From DATLBY01 sp035526665 (lineage in GTDB: Bacteria > Acidobacteriota > Terriglobia > Bryobacterales > Bryobacteraceae), in contig DATLBY010000478.1 in assembly GCA_035526665.1 (NCBI GenBank), positions 1 to 5,913 on the forward strand: a stretch of 5,913 bases of DNA, given 5' to 3'. This document shows positions 1-5,913 of the stretch, piece after piece. The position numbers and the translations under genes are program-made. The number at the start of each line of letters is the position of its first letter. Position 1 is the stretch's first letter. A model generated the notes under the pieces. It searched no databases. It had not been told where the DNA came from and worked only from the letters and a program-made list of their open reading frames with translations.

Positions 1-1014
1 TTGGTCCGCGGTCGGCAGAGTTACGGTCTGTCCGGATGGGTGGCGCTCCTGCAATCCTTCAAAGGAGATCATGAAGAACACGCGATTTCTTCCATCAAAT
101 AACTTCGGAATGAACAGCGGTCCATCGAATTCGGCTCCGTACGTGTTATTCCGAAACTTCAAATTCGGCTGCGCTCCGTTGGGATTGGCGGCGCGCAATT
201 CAGCCAGCCCTTTCGCGTTTGCCCACCCGAGTGCATTCAGCTTCTCGTGCTTTAAATGTTCATACATCGCTCCGTGAAGCTGGTTGGTGCCTGACTTGGT
301 CCCGAAGACATTTACTCCACCGCCTGTGCGGGAGAACTGCGCATCGTACAGGTTGGTTTGCACCGACACTTCCGAAAGACTGTCGAGCGCGGGAATGAAG
401 TTGACGTCCCGGCTGGGGCGGGTATCGGTAACTCCGTCGATGAGAGACTCGTTTTCCTTCACCTTTCCGCCGCTAATAGACACGCCGCTCACCTGCCCAT
501 ACGCGTAAAGTTCCGCCGAGCCCCAGTAGCCCGTCTTCGTAACTCCGGGCAGCGCGTGGGTCAAAAGGAAGGGGTTGCGTCCGTTGTTGGGAGTCTTTTG
601 AATTAGATTCATCTCAATGGTGTGGGTACGGGTCGCGCTCTCCGTCTGGAGAAGCGACACCTCCCCGGCCACCGTAACGCTCTCTGTCAACTGCCCCACC
701 TCGAGCCGCACGTCGAGCGAGACGTGTTGAGAGACTTCGAGAGTCATTCTGTCGCGCACAAATTTCTTGAATCCAGCCTTCTCTACGGCCAGCGTGTAGG
801 TTCCAGGTTGCAAAAAATTGACGTTGTAACGGCCCGCCTCATTGGCAACGGCTTCGTGCGTCACAGTCGTCAGTACGTTCGTCACAACGACTTGGGCGCC
901 CGGAACCGGAGCACCCGAAGAATCTGTAACCTCGCCGGATAAGGAAGCACGGAACTCCTGCCCGTGGAACGTGCTGGCCAGGAGAATAACCCAAAGAAGC
1001 AGACGTTTCGACAT
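1..1014 (-). CDS. TonB-dependent receptor, Oar-like, with N-terminal carboxypeptidase-regulatory domain (C-terminus off window)
   Basis: Outer-membrane transporter of the TonB-dependent receptor superfamily; substrate unknown. The 338 visible codons give the N-terminal third or so; these proteins are usually about 1000 residues or more, and the beta-barrel lies beyond the left edge. Residues 1-18 form a signal peptide (MSKRLLLWVILLAS, then HGQ). Residues 24-105 are a carboxypeptidase-regulatory-like beta-sandwich, with SGEVTDSSGAPVPGAQV, a GRYNVNFLQPGTYTL turn and a GF near residue 81. A plug domain follows from about 110, with ESVTV, LIDGV (191-195), EVSVQTNLYDAQFSRTGGG (215-233) and TKSGTNQLHG (239-248), all typical of the Oar/acidobacterial receptors. 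No separate TonB box is evident. The ATG at 1014 is chosen because it directly precedes the signal peptide and follows a G-rich stretch (GGGGGGA, ending about 3 nt before the ATG) that may be a weak ribosome binding site. It lies 30 bp downstream of the lipoprotein gene, so an operon is likely. Family sure, ligand unknown. Confidence 0.93.
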   Translation of the reverse strand, partial: MSKRLLLWVILLASTFHGQEFRASLSGEVTDSSGAPVPGAQVVVTNVLTTVTHEAVANEAGRYNVNFLQPGTYTLAVEKAGFKKFVRDRMTLEVSQHVSLDVRLEVGQLTESVTVAGEVSLLQTESATRTHTIEMNLIQKTPNNGRNPFLLTHALPGVTKTGYWGSAELYAYGQVSGVSISGGKVKENESLIDGVTDTRPSRDVNFIPALDSLSEVSVQTNLYDAQFSRTGGGVNVFGTKSGTNQLHGAMYEHLKHEKLNALGWANAKGLAELRAANPNGAQPNLKFRNNTYGAEFDGPLFIPKLFDGRNRVFFMISFEGLQERHPSGQTVTLPTADQ

Positions 1015-1044
1015 CAGTCCCCCCGAAGTTTCGTGGCGAGTATA

Positions 1045-2871
1045 TCACCGGACCACAGGCGCCTGCTGAGGAGAGCTGTGCAGCGCTGCAAATTTGGTCC
1101 ACCTCTCCGCCTCGACCGGATTGGATGGGACGCCCGGAGTGCCTCGGTACAGCATGGACAAGTTAGAGGCAGCCAGCACATGACCTTGTTCGGCTGCCTT
1201 CAATAACCATTTGGCGGCTTGAGCATAATCCTGCGGGACACCCTTCCCAACGGCATACATCATTCCGACGGCCGCCGCAGCCTCACGATAGCCCTGTTCA
1301 CTGGCCTGCAGCGTATATTGAAACGCTTTCGCAGGATCCTTGGCTGCCGGTTGTTTGGTTGCCAGATTGTAGCCGAGCAAGTGAGCGCCGCCCATGCAGA
1401 AAAGGTCCACCGGTTCACGCGTACCCCGGTTGCCGGGCACTGCTGATGTGCCAGGCGCCCCTCCCCACCCGCACACCTCATAATCCTTCAGGTAGCCGGC
1501 TGCCTTCGTCGTCACTTGGCCAAGCCAGTTCTGCCACCCGCCATCCGGCGATTTGCGTTCGGGCCTGCCGAGATCACCCCGAAAATCGGCGTCGCGTATG
1601 GGAGCGAGCGCATTGGCTGCCATGACACGCAACTCCTCATCCTTGGCATCGAGCAGCATAACCAGTGCCTGAAACATCGCAGGGTCTTGCCGGACGCCCT
1701 TGATCTGAAACCGGACTGCTTGAACGATGCCATCGGCTGCCGCGATTCGATCGAAGGCTTCCACTGGCGTACTCACACCCGTGGCAAGCTGTATCAGCGC
1801 CTGCTGCGCCGCCGCCGATCGCCAGTTGGCATTCGCCGCCAGAGCGCGGATCGCGGACCGGCGCACTTTCGCCGCCGGATCGGAGAGGCTGCGGCTGAGT
1901 GCAGCTATCGTCTCCTCGTCGAAGATAGCGCGGCTGCACGTTTCCGCCGCGGCAGCGCGAACAGCGGCACCCCCGGATGCAAGCAGCCTCTGCACCACGG
2001 CGCCGGCCGGCGCTCCCCCCACCAACGCCAGGTCGGCGTAGAAGCCTTCCGGCCCGGCTGCCGGAGCGCTGTCTGCGCCATACCTCTCCAGCAGTTTCCG
2101 TTCCTCGGTGGATGGCGGAATGTTTTTGTTGCGGAGCCGCGTCACCCACGCCACCGCATCGTCGTTACTGGCAGGATGGTAGGTCCGCGCGCCCAAATCA
2201 TCGAACTCGCGGTAAATCACGTGGTAGCCTTTGGCGTTTACTCGCGAATAGGCATCGCGGACCGTGGTGATGTGATGAGACAGGTCCCGCAACCCGAGCA
2301 CCATGTAGAACTCAGGGGCGCTTCTCTGCGGATCGATCGCCTCCTTCAACTCGGCTGGCATCGTCCACCAACCCCAGCTATACGTGATGCTTGCGGTAAC
2401 CAGCTCCGGATGAAGCATGGCAAACTCCCCGGAAATCTTGCCGCCCTCGCCCTTGCCATACATGTAAACGCGCCGTGGGTTAATAGGGTATGTCTTCTTC
2501 GCCCAGGCAATCAGCTGCGCGATCGGTTCATGATCGGCAGGGCCGAACTTCCGCGCCTGCGGGCCGCCCGCAACCAGCACATAGCCGTCACTGATGCCTA
2601 AGCGGCGGAGAGATTCGCGAACGGGTAATATTTCATCGCCCACGGGGCGGTCATGCTCCGGAAAGCAAAGGATCAGGCCCACTTGTCTGCGGGGATCGGC
2701 CGTCCCGGCGGGCGCGATACTCTCAGGAGCTTCCACCACGTAGCGGATGATCGTTTTGCCACTCTCATCCTTCAGTTCCCGCTCCGCGGCGCACCAGGCC
2801 GGCCCGCCGGAGCATCCGGCGAGCAGCAGAAGCACCGCAGTTCTTGCCAATCCCGAAGTCAAACATTTCAT
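1045..2871 (-). CDS. Lipoprotein with serine-less alpha/beta-hydrolase-like domain, HEAT-like repeats and Sel1-like repeats
   Basis: Predicted envelope lipoprotein, 608 residues; exact role unknown. The signal peptide carries a lipobox LAGC (17-20), so Cys20 should be lipidated; Ser21 follows, which by the E. coli +2 rule would allow outer-membrane sorting. Residues about 40-250 resemble the PHB-depolymerase/prolyl-oligopeptidase-like esterases: a core strand VGLILCF (64-70), then YPINPRRVYMYG leading into the nucleophile elbow, D196 in the acid position (VLGLRD) and H232 as a possible catalytic histidine. The elbow reads G139-K-G-E-G-G, with Gly141 where G-x-S-x-G enzymes have serine, so hydrolysis is unlikely. 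Residues about 285-430 contain HEAT-like helical pairs (for example AAVRAAAAETCSRAI and DPAAKVRRSAIRALAAN). Residues about 490-597 hold two to three Sel1-like repeats (AAAVGMMYAVGKGVPQDYAQA, then AASNLSMLYRG). Ends 30 bp before the TonB-dependent receptor gene. A GGAAGG lies 11 nt before the ATG. Domain calls are good; function is inference. Confidence 0.9.
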   Translation of the reverse strand: MKCLTSGLARTAVLLLLAGCSGGPAWCAAERELKDESGKTIIRYVVEAPESIAPAGTADPRRQVGLILCFPEHDRPVGDEILPVRESLRRLGISDGYVLVAGGPQARKFGPADHEPIAQLIAWAKKTYPINPRRVYMYGKGEGGKISGEFAMLHPELVTASITYSWGWWTMPAELKEAIDPQRSAPEFYMVLGLRDLSHHITTVRDAYSRVNAKGYHVIYREFDDLGARTYHPASNDDAVAWVTRLRNKNIPPSTEERKLLERYGADSAPAAGPEGFYADLALVGGAPAGAVVQRLLASGGAAVRAAAAETCSRAIFDEETIAALSRSLSDPAAKVRRSAIRALAANANWRSAAAQQALIQLATGVSTPVEAFDRIAAADGIVQAVRFQIKGVRQDPAMFQALVMLLDAKDEELRVMAANALAPIRDADFRGDLGRPERKSPDGGWQNWLGQVTTKAAGYLKDYEVCGWGGAPGTSAVPGNRGTREPVDLFCMGGAHLLGYNLATKQPAAKDPAKAFQYTLQASEQGYREAAAAVGMMYAVGKGVPQDYAQAAKWLLKAAEQGHVLAASNLSMLYRGTPGVPSNPVEAERWTKFAALHSSPQQAPVVR

Positions 2872-2927
2872 ATAAGGGCATGCCTTCCCGGTGTGATGTC
2901 GAAATCTGTTCGGATACTATCTTACTT

Positions 2928-2946
2928 GCGTAGCGGTCTTCTACGC
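2928..2946 (+). repeat. Inverted repeat GCGTAG-N7-CTACGC upstream of the propeller gene
   Basis: A perfect 6-bp inverted repeat (arms 2928-2933 and 2941-2946, spacer of 7) sits 10 bp before the ATG at 2957 and 2 bp before its GGAG ribosome binding site. It could be a small hairpin in the 5' leader that affects translation, or an operator for a dimeric regulator acting on the divergent promoters. The arms do not extend beyond 6 bp, so chance is not excluded. Confidence 0.4.
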
Positions 2947-2948
2947 CT

Positions 2949-2952
2949 GGAG
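2949..2952 (+). promoter_or_regulatory. Ribosome binding site GGAG for the propeller gene
   Basis: GGAG lies 4 nt before the ATG at 2957. The spacing is a little short, but it is the only Shine-Dalgarno-like sequence near the start. The frame upstream stays open to a TGA at 2894 without any ATG, GTG or TTG, so 2957 is the most upstream usable start. Confidence 0.5.
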
Positions 2953-2956
2953 TGGT

Positions 2957-5068
2957 ATGAGTCAAAGCTTCGTTAGCGTACTATTTGCAACCGCCCTCTT
3001 TTCCGCCACCGGAATGGACGCTGGTGTTCGCGTCGGAACTTTCGCGTCGGAGGTCTCGGTCTTTTATGGAAAAACGGCTGGACTACCTTCGAACGATGTC
3101 CGGCAGGTGATAATTCGCAATGGGCAGGTATTTGCTCTCACCGCCGCGGGCGCTGCCAGGTTCAACGGAGCAAAGTGGGTGGCTGCCGACGTTCCGGCAG
3201 ACGTTCCATTGGAACTATCCGAGTTGAGGGAAACGGCCGGCGAGATTCGCCAGGTGGCAAGCGACGCCGGCGGAAGAATTGCAGTGGCCGCGATGAATGG
3301 TCTTTTCTTTCGCCATGCAACGGGGAGCTGGCAGTCCCTGCAGCCTCGCCAGCAACAGCGAAGTTGGGCTCCCCAGGACGTCCGCGGCGCAGCGTTCGAC
3401 AGCACAGGCCGCTTATGGTTTGCCAGTCCTCAGGGCGTCGGATCATTCGACGGAGCCTGGAATCTTTACACCGGCGCCGAGGGCTTGCCCTACGACGATT
3501 TCACGAGCGTGGCCGCGGGTGAGAACGGAGTGGTCTGGTTCGGTACGCACCGGGGTGCGATTCGTTTTGACGGCAAGGTATGGGAATACCGCCAAGGGCT
3601 TCGCTGGCTCCCGTCGGACGACGTCCGGGGCATCGCCGTTCAACCTAATGGCGACGCCTGGTTTGCAACCGCCAACGGGGTGGGACGGATCGCTCGCAGG
3701 CCGATGACACTAAGACAGAAAGCCAAGTTCTTCGAGGATGAAATCGACAGGGTGCATCGACGCACGCCTTATGGATATGTCGATTCCGTAGTCTTGCAGT
3801 CGCCCGGCGATCGGTCGGCATGGACACAGCGCGATAGCGATAATGATGGTTTGTGGACCGCAATGTATGGCGCCGGGGAGTGTTTTGCCTACGCCGCGAC
3901 GCAGGACCCGCTGGCCCGGCAGCGCGCCACCGTGGCCTTCGAGGCGTTGCGTTTCCTGGGCACGGTAACGCAAGGCGGCAACCACCCGGCGCCGAAGGGT
4001 TTTGTCGCTCGAACAATTCTGCCAGCTGGCGGACCCGATCCCAACACTAAGGACTCGCCCGCGCACGATGCCGAATTCCGGCGGAAGCGCGATCGCTTGT
4101 GGAAACTAATCACTCCCCGCTGGCCCTTGAGCGCCGGCGGCAAGTGGTATTGGAAAAGCGATACCAGCTCGGATGAGCTCGATGGACACTATTTCTTCTA
4201 TGCTAACTACTACGACCTGGTCGCGAAAACCAGCGGCGAGAAGCAACGCGTGCGCGACCATGTCGCGGCGATGACAGACCATCTGATCGACCATGACTTC
4301 AATTTGGTGGATCATGACGGAAAGCCGACACGCTGGGGCATCTTCAGTCCGGAATTGCTCAACCACGACCCTCGTTGGGTCGAAGAGCGCTCGCTCAACT
4401 CCCTCAGCATCCTGGCGTATCTTCGAACCGCCGAGCACATCACCGGCAACGCCAAATACCGCGAGGCCGCCAATACTCTCATCCAGCAGCATTCCTATGC
4501 CATGAACGTCTTAATTTCCAAGACCAACGCGGGTCCTGGTTCCGGAAATCAGTCCGACGATGAGATGGCGTTCATGAGCTTTTACTGCCTCTTGAAGTAC
4601 GAGACGGACCCTGAACTCCGCCGCATCTTCGCCCTCGCTTTCCATCGCCGCTGGCTTATGGAGCGCTTCGAGTTGAATCCCCTCTTCAACTTTCTGTACG
4701 CTTCGTCGGCAAATGGCGCCAGGTTTCAGAACGCTTTTCAGGTCGAGGATCTTTCTCCTGCCGGCAACTGGCTGGAGGAGTCCATCGACACACTCAAGCG
4801 ATACTCACTGGATCGAGTCAATTGGCCGATCGCGAACAGTCATCGCAAGGATCTGACTCCGCTGCCCGAGTATGCAACCGGAGGGGCGGGCGGCCGGGGC
4901 AGCCGCCGCGACGGCCGGGTCTTACCAATTGACGAGCGGTTTGTAGACAAATGGAATCACGACCCATGGCGGCTCGATTACGCTGGAAACGGCCGCCAAC
5001 TCGCCGATGGAGCTTCCTACCTTCTGCCGTACTATCTCGGCCTGTACATAAAGGCGCTGGAAGAATAA
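2957..5068 (+). CDS. Exported two-component-regulator-type propeller protein with C-terminal alpha-helical (toroid-like) domain
   Basis: A 703-residue protein of unknown function, probably periplasmic or surface-exposed. Residues about 5-22 are a hydrophobic export signal, unusual in lacking a basic residue before the core. Residues 43-246 form about five propeller blades of the Reg_prop type: LPSNDV (43-48), LPYDDF (177-182) and LPSDDV (218-223) each begin a blade, and GRLWFASPQGVGSFDG, GVVWFGTHRGAIRFDG and GDAWFATANGVGRI show the G-x-x-W-F-A/G-T pattern. No histidine kinase, transmembrane or GGDEF part follows. From about 250 to 703 the chain is mostly helical with repeated aromatic helices and resembles the alpha/alpha-barrel architecture of six-hairpin glycosidases. 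Notable motifs are D293-S-D-N-D-G (DxDxDG, calcium-loop-like), DTSSDELDGH (402-411), ERSLNSLSILAYLR (477-490), NQSDDE (531-536) and a Gly/Arg-rich segment at 641-654. No catalytic pair can be assigned. Divergent from the lipoprotein/receptor pair. The propeller call is firm; the C-terminal fold is inferred. Confidence 0.9.
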   Translation: MSQSFVSVLFATALFSATGMDAGVRVGTFASEVSVFYGKTAGLPSNDVRQVIIRNGQVFALTAAGAARFNGAKWVAADVPADVPLELSELRETAGEIRQVASDAGGRIAVAAMNGLFFRHATGSWQSLQPRQQQRSWAPQDVRGAAFDSTGRLWFASPQGVGSFDGAWNLYTGAEGLPYDDFTSVAAGENGVVWFGTHRGAIRFDGKVWEYRQGLRWLPSDDVRGIAVQPNGDAWFATANGVGRIARRPMTLRQKAKFFEDEIDRVHRRTPYGYVDSVVLQSPGDRSAWTQRDSDNDGLWTAMYGAGECFAYAATQDPLARQRATVAFEALRFLGTVTQGGNHPAPKGFVARTILPAGGPDPNTKDSPAHDAEFRRKRDRLWKLITPRWPLSAGGKWYWKSDTSSDELDGHYFFYANYYDLVAKTSGEKQRVRDHVAAMTDHLIDHDFNLVDHDGKPTRWGIFSPELLNHDPRWVEERSLNSLSILAYLRTAEHITGNAKYREAANTLIQQHSYAMNVLISKTNAGPGSGNQSDDEMAFMSFYCLLKYETDPELRRIFALAFHRRWLMERFELNPLFNFLYASSANGARFQNAFQVEDLSPAGNWLEESIDTLKRYSLDRVNWPIANSHRKDLTPLPEYATGGAGGRGSRRDGRVLPIDERFVDKWNHDPWRLDYAGNGRQLADGASYLLPYYLGLYIKALEE

Positions 5069-5076
5069 TCCGGCCT

Positions 5077-5451
5077 TCAATGCGCGGAATATTGCGGCTG
5101 CGGCGGGTTCAACGTGATCGGAAGTGTCTTCTCCTCTTCCGCCACCTCGAAGATCTGACCGAAGGTTTGATAGCCCTTGGCATGTACCTGAACTTGAATC
5201 TTTCCCTGCGGGATGCTGGGGATCTTCGCAAGCCCCTGTTGATTGGTCTTCACTTCCCATCGGGTGTGAATCTTTTTGCCAAGTTTGACAACGGAGCGGC
5301 CCTGTACGAACTGGACAATGACGCTGGCGCGATCGACAGGTTTGCCGCTGGCGCCGCGGACCTCGACGGCTAATTTCGTCATTGGCGCCTCAGCCAGCAC
5401 GGGCAACGCGGAGAGAAGAAGAGCTGCCGCCAACAAGCGTCGCGTAAACAT
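5077..5451 (-). CDS. Small secreted carboxypeptidase-regulatory-like (beta-sandwich) protein
   Basis: A 124-residue exported protein; function unknown. Residues 1-20 are a typical signal peptide (basic MFTRR, hydrophobic core, VLA then EA at the likely cleavage site). The mature part is a single beta-sandwich of the carboxypeptidase-regulatory/Cna-B-like type: LAVEVRGASGKPVDRASVIV (27-46), TNQQGLAKIPSIPQGKIQV (69-87), HAKGYQTFGQIFEV (90-103) and a final strand TLPITL. The GKPVDRA, NQQGLAKIP and KGYQ elements correspond to the turns of that fold. Such modules normally occur as part of receptors or adhesins (the receptor at 1-1014 has one at its N-terminus); a stand-alone one may be a small periplasmic binding protein. 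The gene ends 8 bp from the convergent propeller gene, and no terminator hairpin fits in that gap. The ATG at 5451 is the natural start before the signal peptide; upstream there is only a weak GGAT. Confidence 0.85.
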   Translation of the reverse strand: MFTRRLLAAALLLSALPVLAEAPMTKLAVEVRGASGKPVDRASVIVQFVQGRSVVKLGKKIHTRWEVKTNQQGLAKIPSIPQGKIQVQVHAKGYQTFGQIFEVAEEEKTLPITLNPPQPQYSAH

Positions 5452-5457
5452 GATCCG

Positions 5458-5485
5458 ATTATCGCAAACGCGGCTACAGTGATAA
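5458..5485 (-). promoter_or_regulatory. Candidate sigma-70-type promoter for the small secreted protein
   Basis: Reading the minus strand, TTATCA (5485-5480, four of six matches to TTGACA) is followed after 16 bp by GATAAT (5463-5458, five of six matches to TATAAT). Transcription would begin about 7 nt further, at or next to the A of the ATG at 5451, giving a leaderless or nearly leaderless message, which fits the absence of a good Shine-Dalgarno sequence. The -35 box almost touches the tadA start at 5487. Found by inspection only. Confidence 0.4.
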
Positions 5486-5486
5486 G

Positions 5487-5913
5487 GTGGCTGGAATAAT
5501 CCAGGAACCGGCGGACAATTCCGATGAAGCCTTTATGGCGCAGGCGCTGGAACAGGCGCGTGCGGCCTCGCGCGCCGGTGAGGTTCCCGTGGGAGCGATT
5601 CTAGTCATCGGCGGGACGGTTGTGGCTCGGGCCCACAACTCTCCCATTATTCGAAACGACCCCACCGCCCACGCGGAGATGATGGTCCTGCGCGACACGG
5701 CCGCAAGCCAGGGAAACTACCGCCTCACGGACGCGACGCTGTACGTCACTTTGGAGCCTTGTCCGATGTGCGCCGGCGCCATGGTGAACGCCCGGATCAA
5801 GCGTCTTGTGTTCGGCTCCCGCGACCTGAGGTTCGGCGGAGTCCGGAGCAAGTTCCAGATCGCCGACTCGGACCTGCTCAACCATCGCATCGCAGTGCGC
5901 GAAGGCGTGCTCG
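5487..5913 (+). CDS. tadA: tRNA-specific adenosine deaminase TadA (C-terminus off window)
   Basis: Cytoplasmic zinc enzyme that deaminates A34 to inosine in the anticodon of tRNA-Arg(ACG), allowing wobble decoding. The 142 complete codons visible cover most of the usual length of about 150-165. Key residues are all present: EVPVGAILV (32-40), N51 of the AHNSPI segment, H62-A-E64 (zinc ligand and proton-shuttle glutamate), YVTLEPCPMCAGAM (86-99) with zinc ligands C92 and C95, and LLNHRIAVREGVL at the visible end. The GTG at 5487 is chosen because the DEAFMAQALEQAR stretch aligns with the first helix of E. coli TadA (EYWMRHALTLAK), so starting at the internal ATG (5535) would cut that helix; the frame closes at TGA 5451 with no other start codon. 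No spaced Shine-Dalgarno precedes the GTG. A -10-like TACAGT (5475-5480) would place transcription start near the GTG, so leaderless translation is possible. Divergent from the small secreted gene, 35 bp apart. Confidence 0.95.
   Translation, partial: MAGIIQEPADNSDEAFMAQALEQARAASRAGEVPVGAILVIGGTVVARAHNSPIIRNDPTAHAEMMVLRDTAASQGNYRLTDATLYVTLEPCPMCAGAMVNARIKRLVFGSRDLRFGGVRSKFQIADSDLLNHRIAVREGVL

Larger units (their letters stand above)
2872..2956. promoter_or_regulatory. Divergent intergenic region between the lipoprotein/receptor pair and the propeller gene
   Basis: These 85 bp separate the starts of two divergently transcribed genes, so promoters for both directions must lie here or extend into the coding ends. 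The clearest AT-rich spot is GATACTATC (2913-2921), a short inverted repeat (GATA-C-TATC) that gives a -10-like TACTAT on the plus strand (2915-2920) and TAGTAT on the minus strand (2914-2919). Each matches TATAAT at four of six positions. No good -35 element is found at 16-18 bp in either direction, so an activator or a non-housekeeping sigma factor is possible. Promoter assignment is tentative; the divergent arrangement itself is certain. Confidence 0.4.

Noticed and set aside
622..942. Plus-strand open frames across the receptor gene, including 71-277, 284-508 and 622-942.
   Set aside because: The minus strand reads continuously through 1-1014 as a receptor with signal peptide, beta-sandwich and plug motifs; the plus-strand translations show no coherent protein.
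1516..2601. A 361-codon open frame on the plus strand opposite the lipoprotein gene.
   Set aside because: It is fully antisense to a gene with a clear lipobox and recognisable domains. The translation is rich in Arg, His and Pro with no domain or signal, as expected of a GC-rich antisense shadow.
2896..2976. A 26-codon reading frame starting with ATG at 2896 and ending inside the propeller gene, possibly a leader peptide.
   Set aside because: It has no ribosome binding site, no regulatory codon run, and its frame is open far upstream by chance. It could be an upstream ORF, but nothing supports translation.
3645..4492. Minus-strand open frames inside the propeller gene (for example 3645-4016, 3710-4066 and 4106-4492).
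   Set aside because: They are antisense to a continuous 703-codon gene with periodic propeller motifs and lack ribosome binding sites or recognisable protein features.
5069..5076. Possible bidirectional terminator between the convergent genes.
   Set aside because: The gap is only 8 bp, and no stem followed by a T-run was found in it or in the adjoining coding ends.

Overview
The window (about 60% GC by eye) looks like chromosomal DNA of a Gram-negative bacterium, most likely an acidobacterium of the Solibacter/Bryobacter type. The reasons are an Oar-like TonB-dependent receptor with an N-terminal carboxypeptidase-regulatory domain, a periplasmic two-component-regulator-type propeller protein without a kinase, a lipoprotein with a clear lipobox, and a TadA whose C-terminal half resembles acidobacterial versions. 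The placement is by family recognition only; there is no rRNA or other taxonomic marker here.

Layout. Positions 1-1014 (minus) hold the N-terminal 338 codons of a TonB-dependent outer-membrane receptor that runs off the left edge. Only 30 bp upstream of it, in the same direction, 1045-2871 (minus) encodes a 608-residue lipoprotein with an alpha/beta-hydrolase-like domain, HEAT-like repeats and Sel1-like repeats. The two are probably co-transcribed. An 85-bp divergent intergenic region (2872-2956), with a 6-bp inverted repeat just upstream of a ribosome binding site, separates this pair from 2957-5068 (plus), a 703-residue exported protein with a five-blade propeller-like N-terminus and an alpha-helical, glycosidase-toroid-like C-terminal half. 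Convergent with it, 8 bp away, is a small secreted carboxypeptidase-regulatory-like (beta-sandwich) protein at 5077-5451 (minus). That gene starts 35 bp from a divergent tadA (tRNA adenosine deaminase), which enters at 5487 and runs off the right edge.

How the parts may work together (inference). The first three genes look like a cell-envelope module: an outer-membrane transporter, a lipoprotein built from protein- or ligand-binding scaffolds, and a divergently encoded periplasmic propeller/toroid protein. This layout is reminiscent of nutrient-uptake loci, but no substrate can be named. The most striking molecular detail is that the hydrolase-like domain of the lipoprotein has glycine where the nucleophilic serine should be, so it is probably a binding or scaffold domain rather than an esterase. 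tadA is housekeeping and unrelated. No tRNA, rRNA, mobile element, CRISPR array or convincing terminator was seen.
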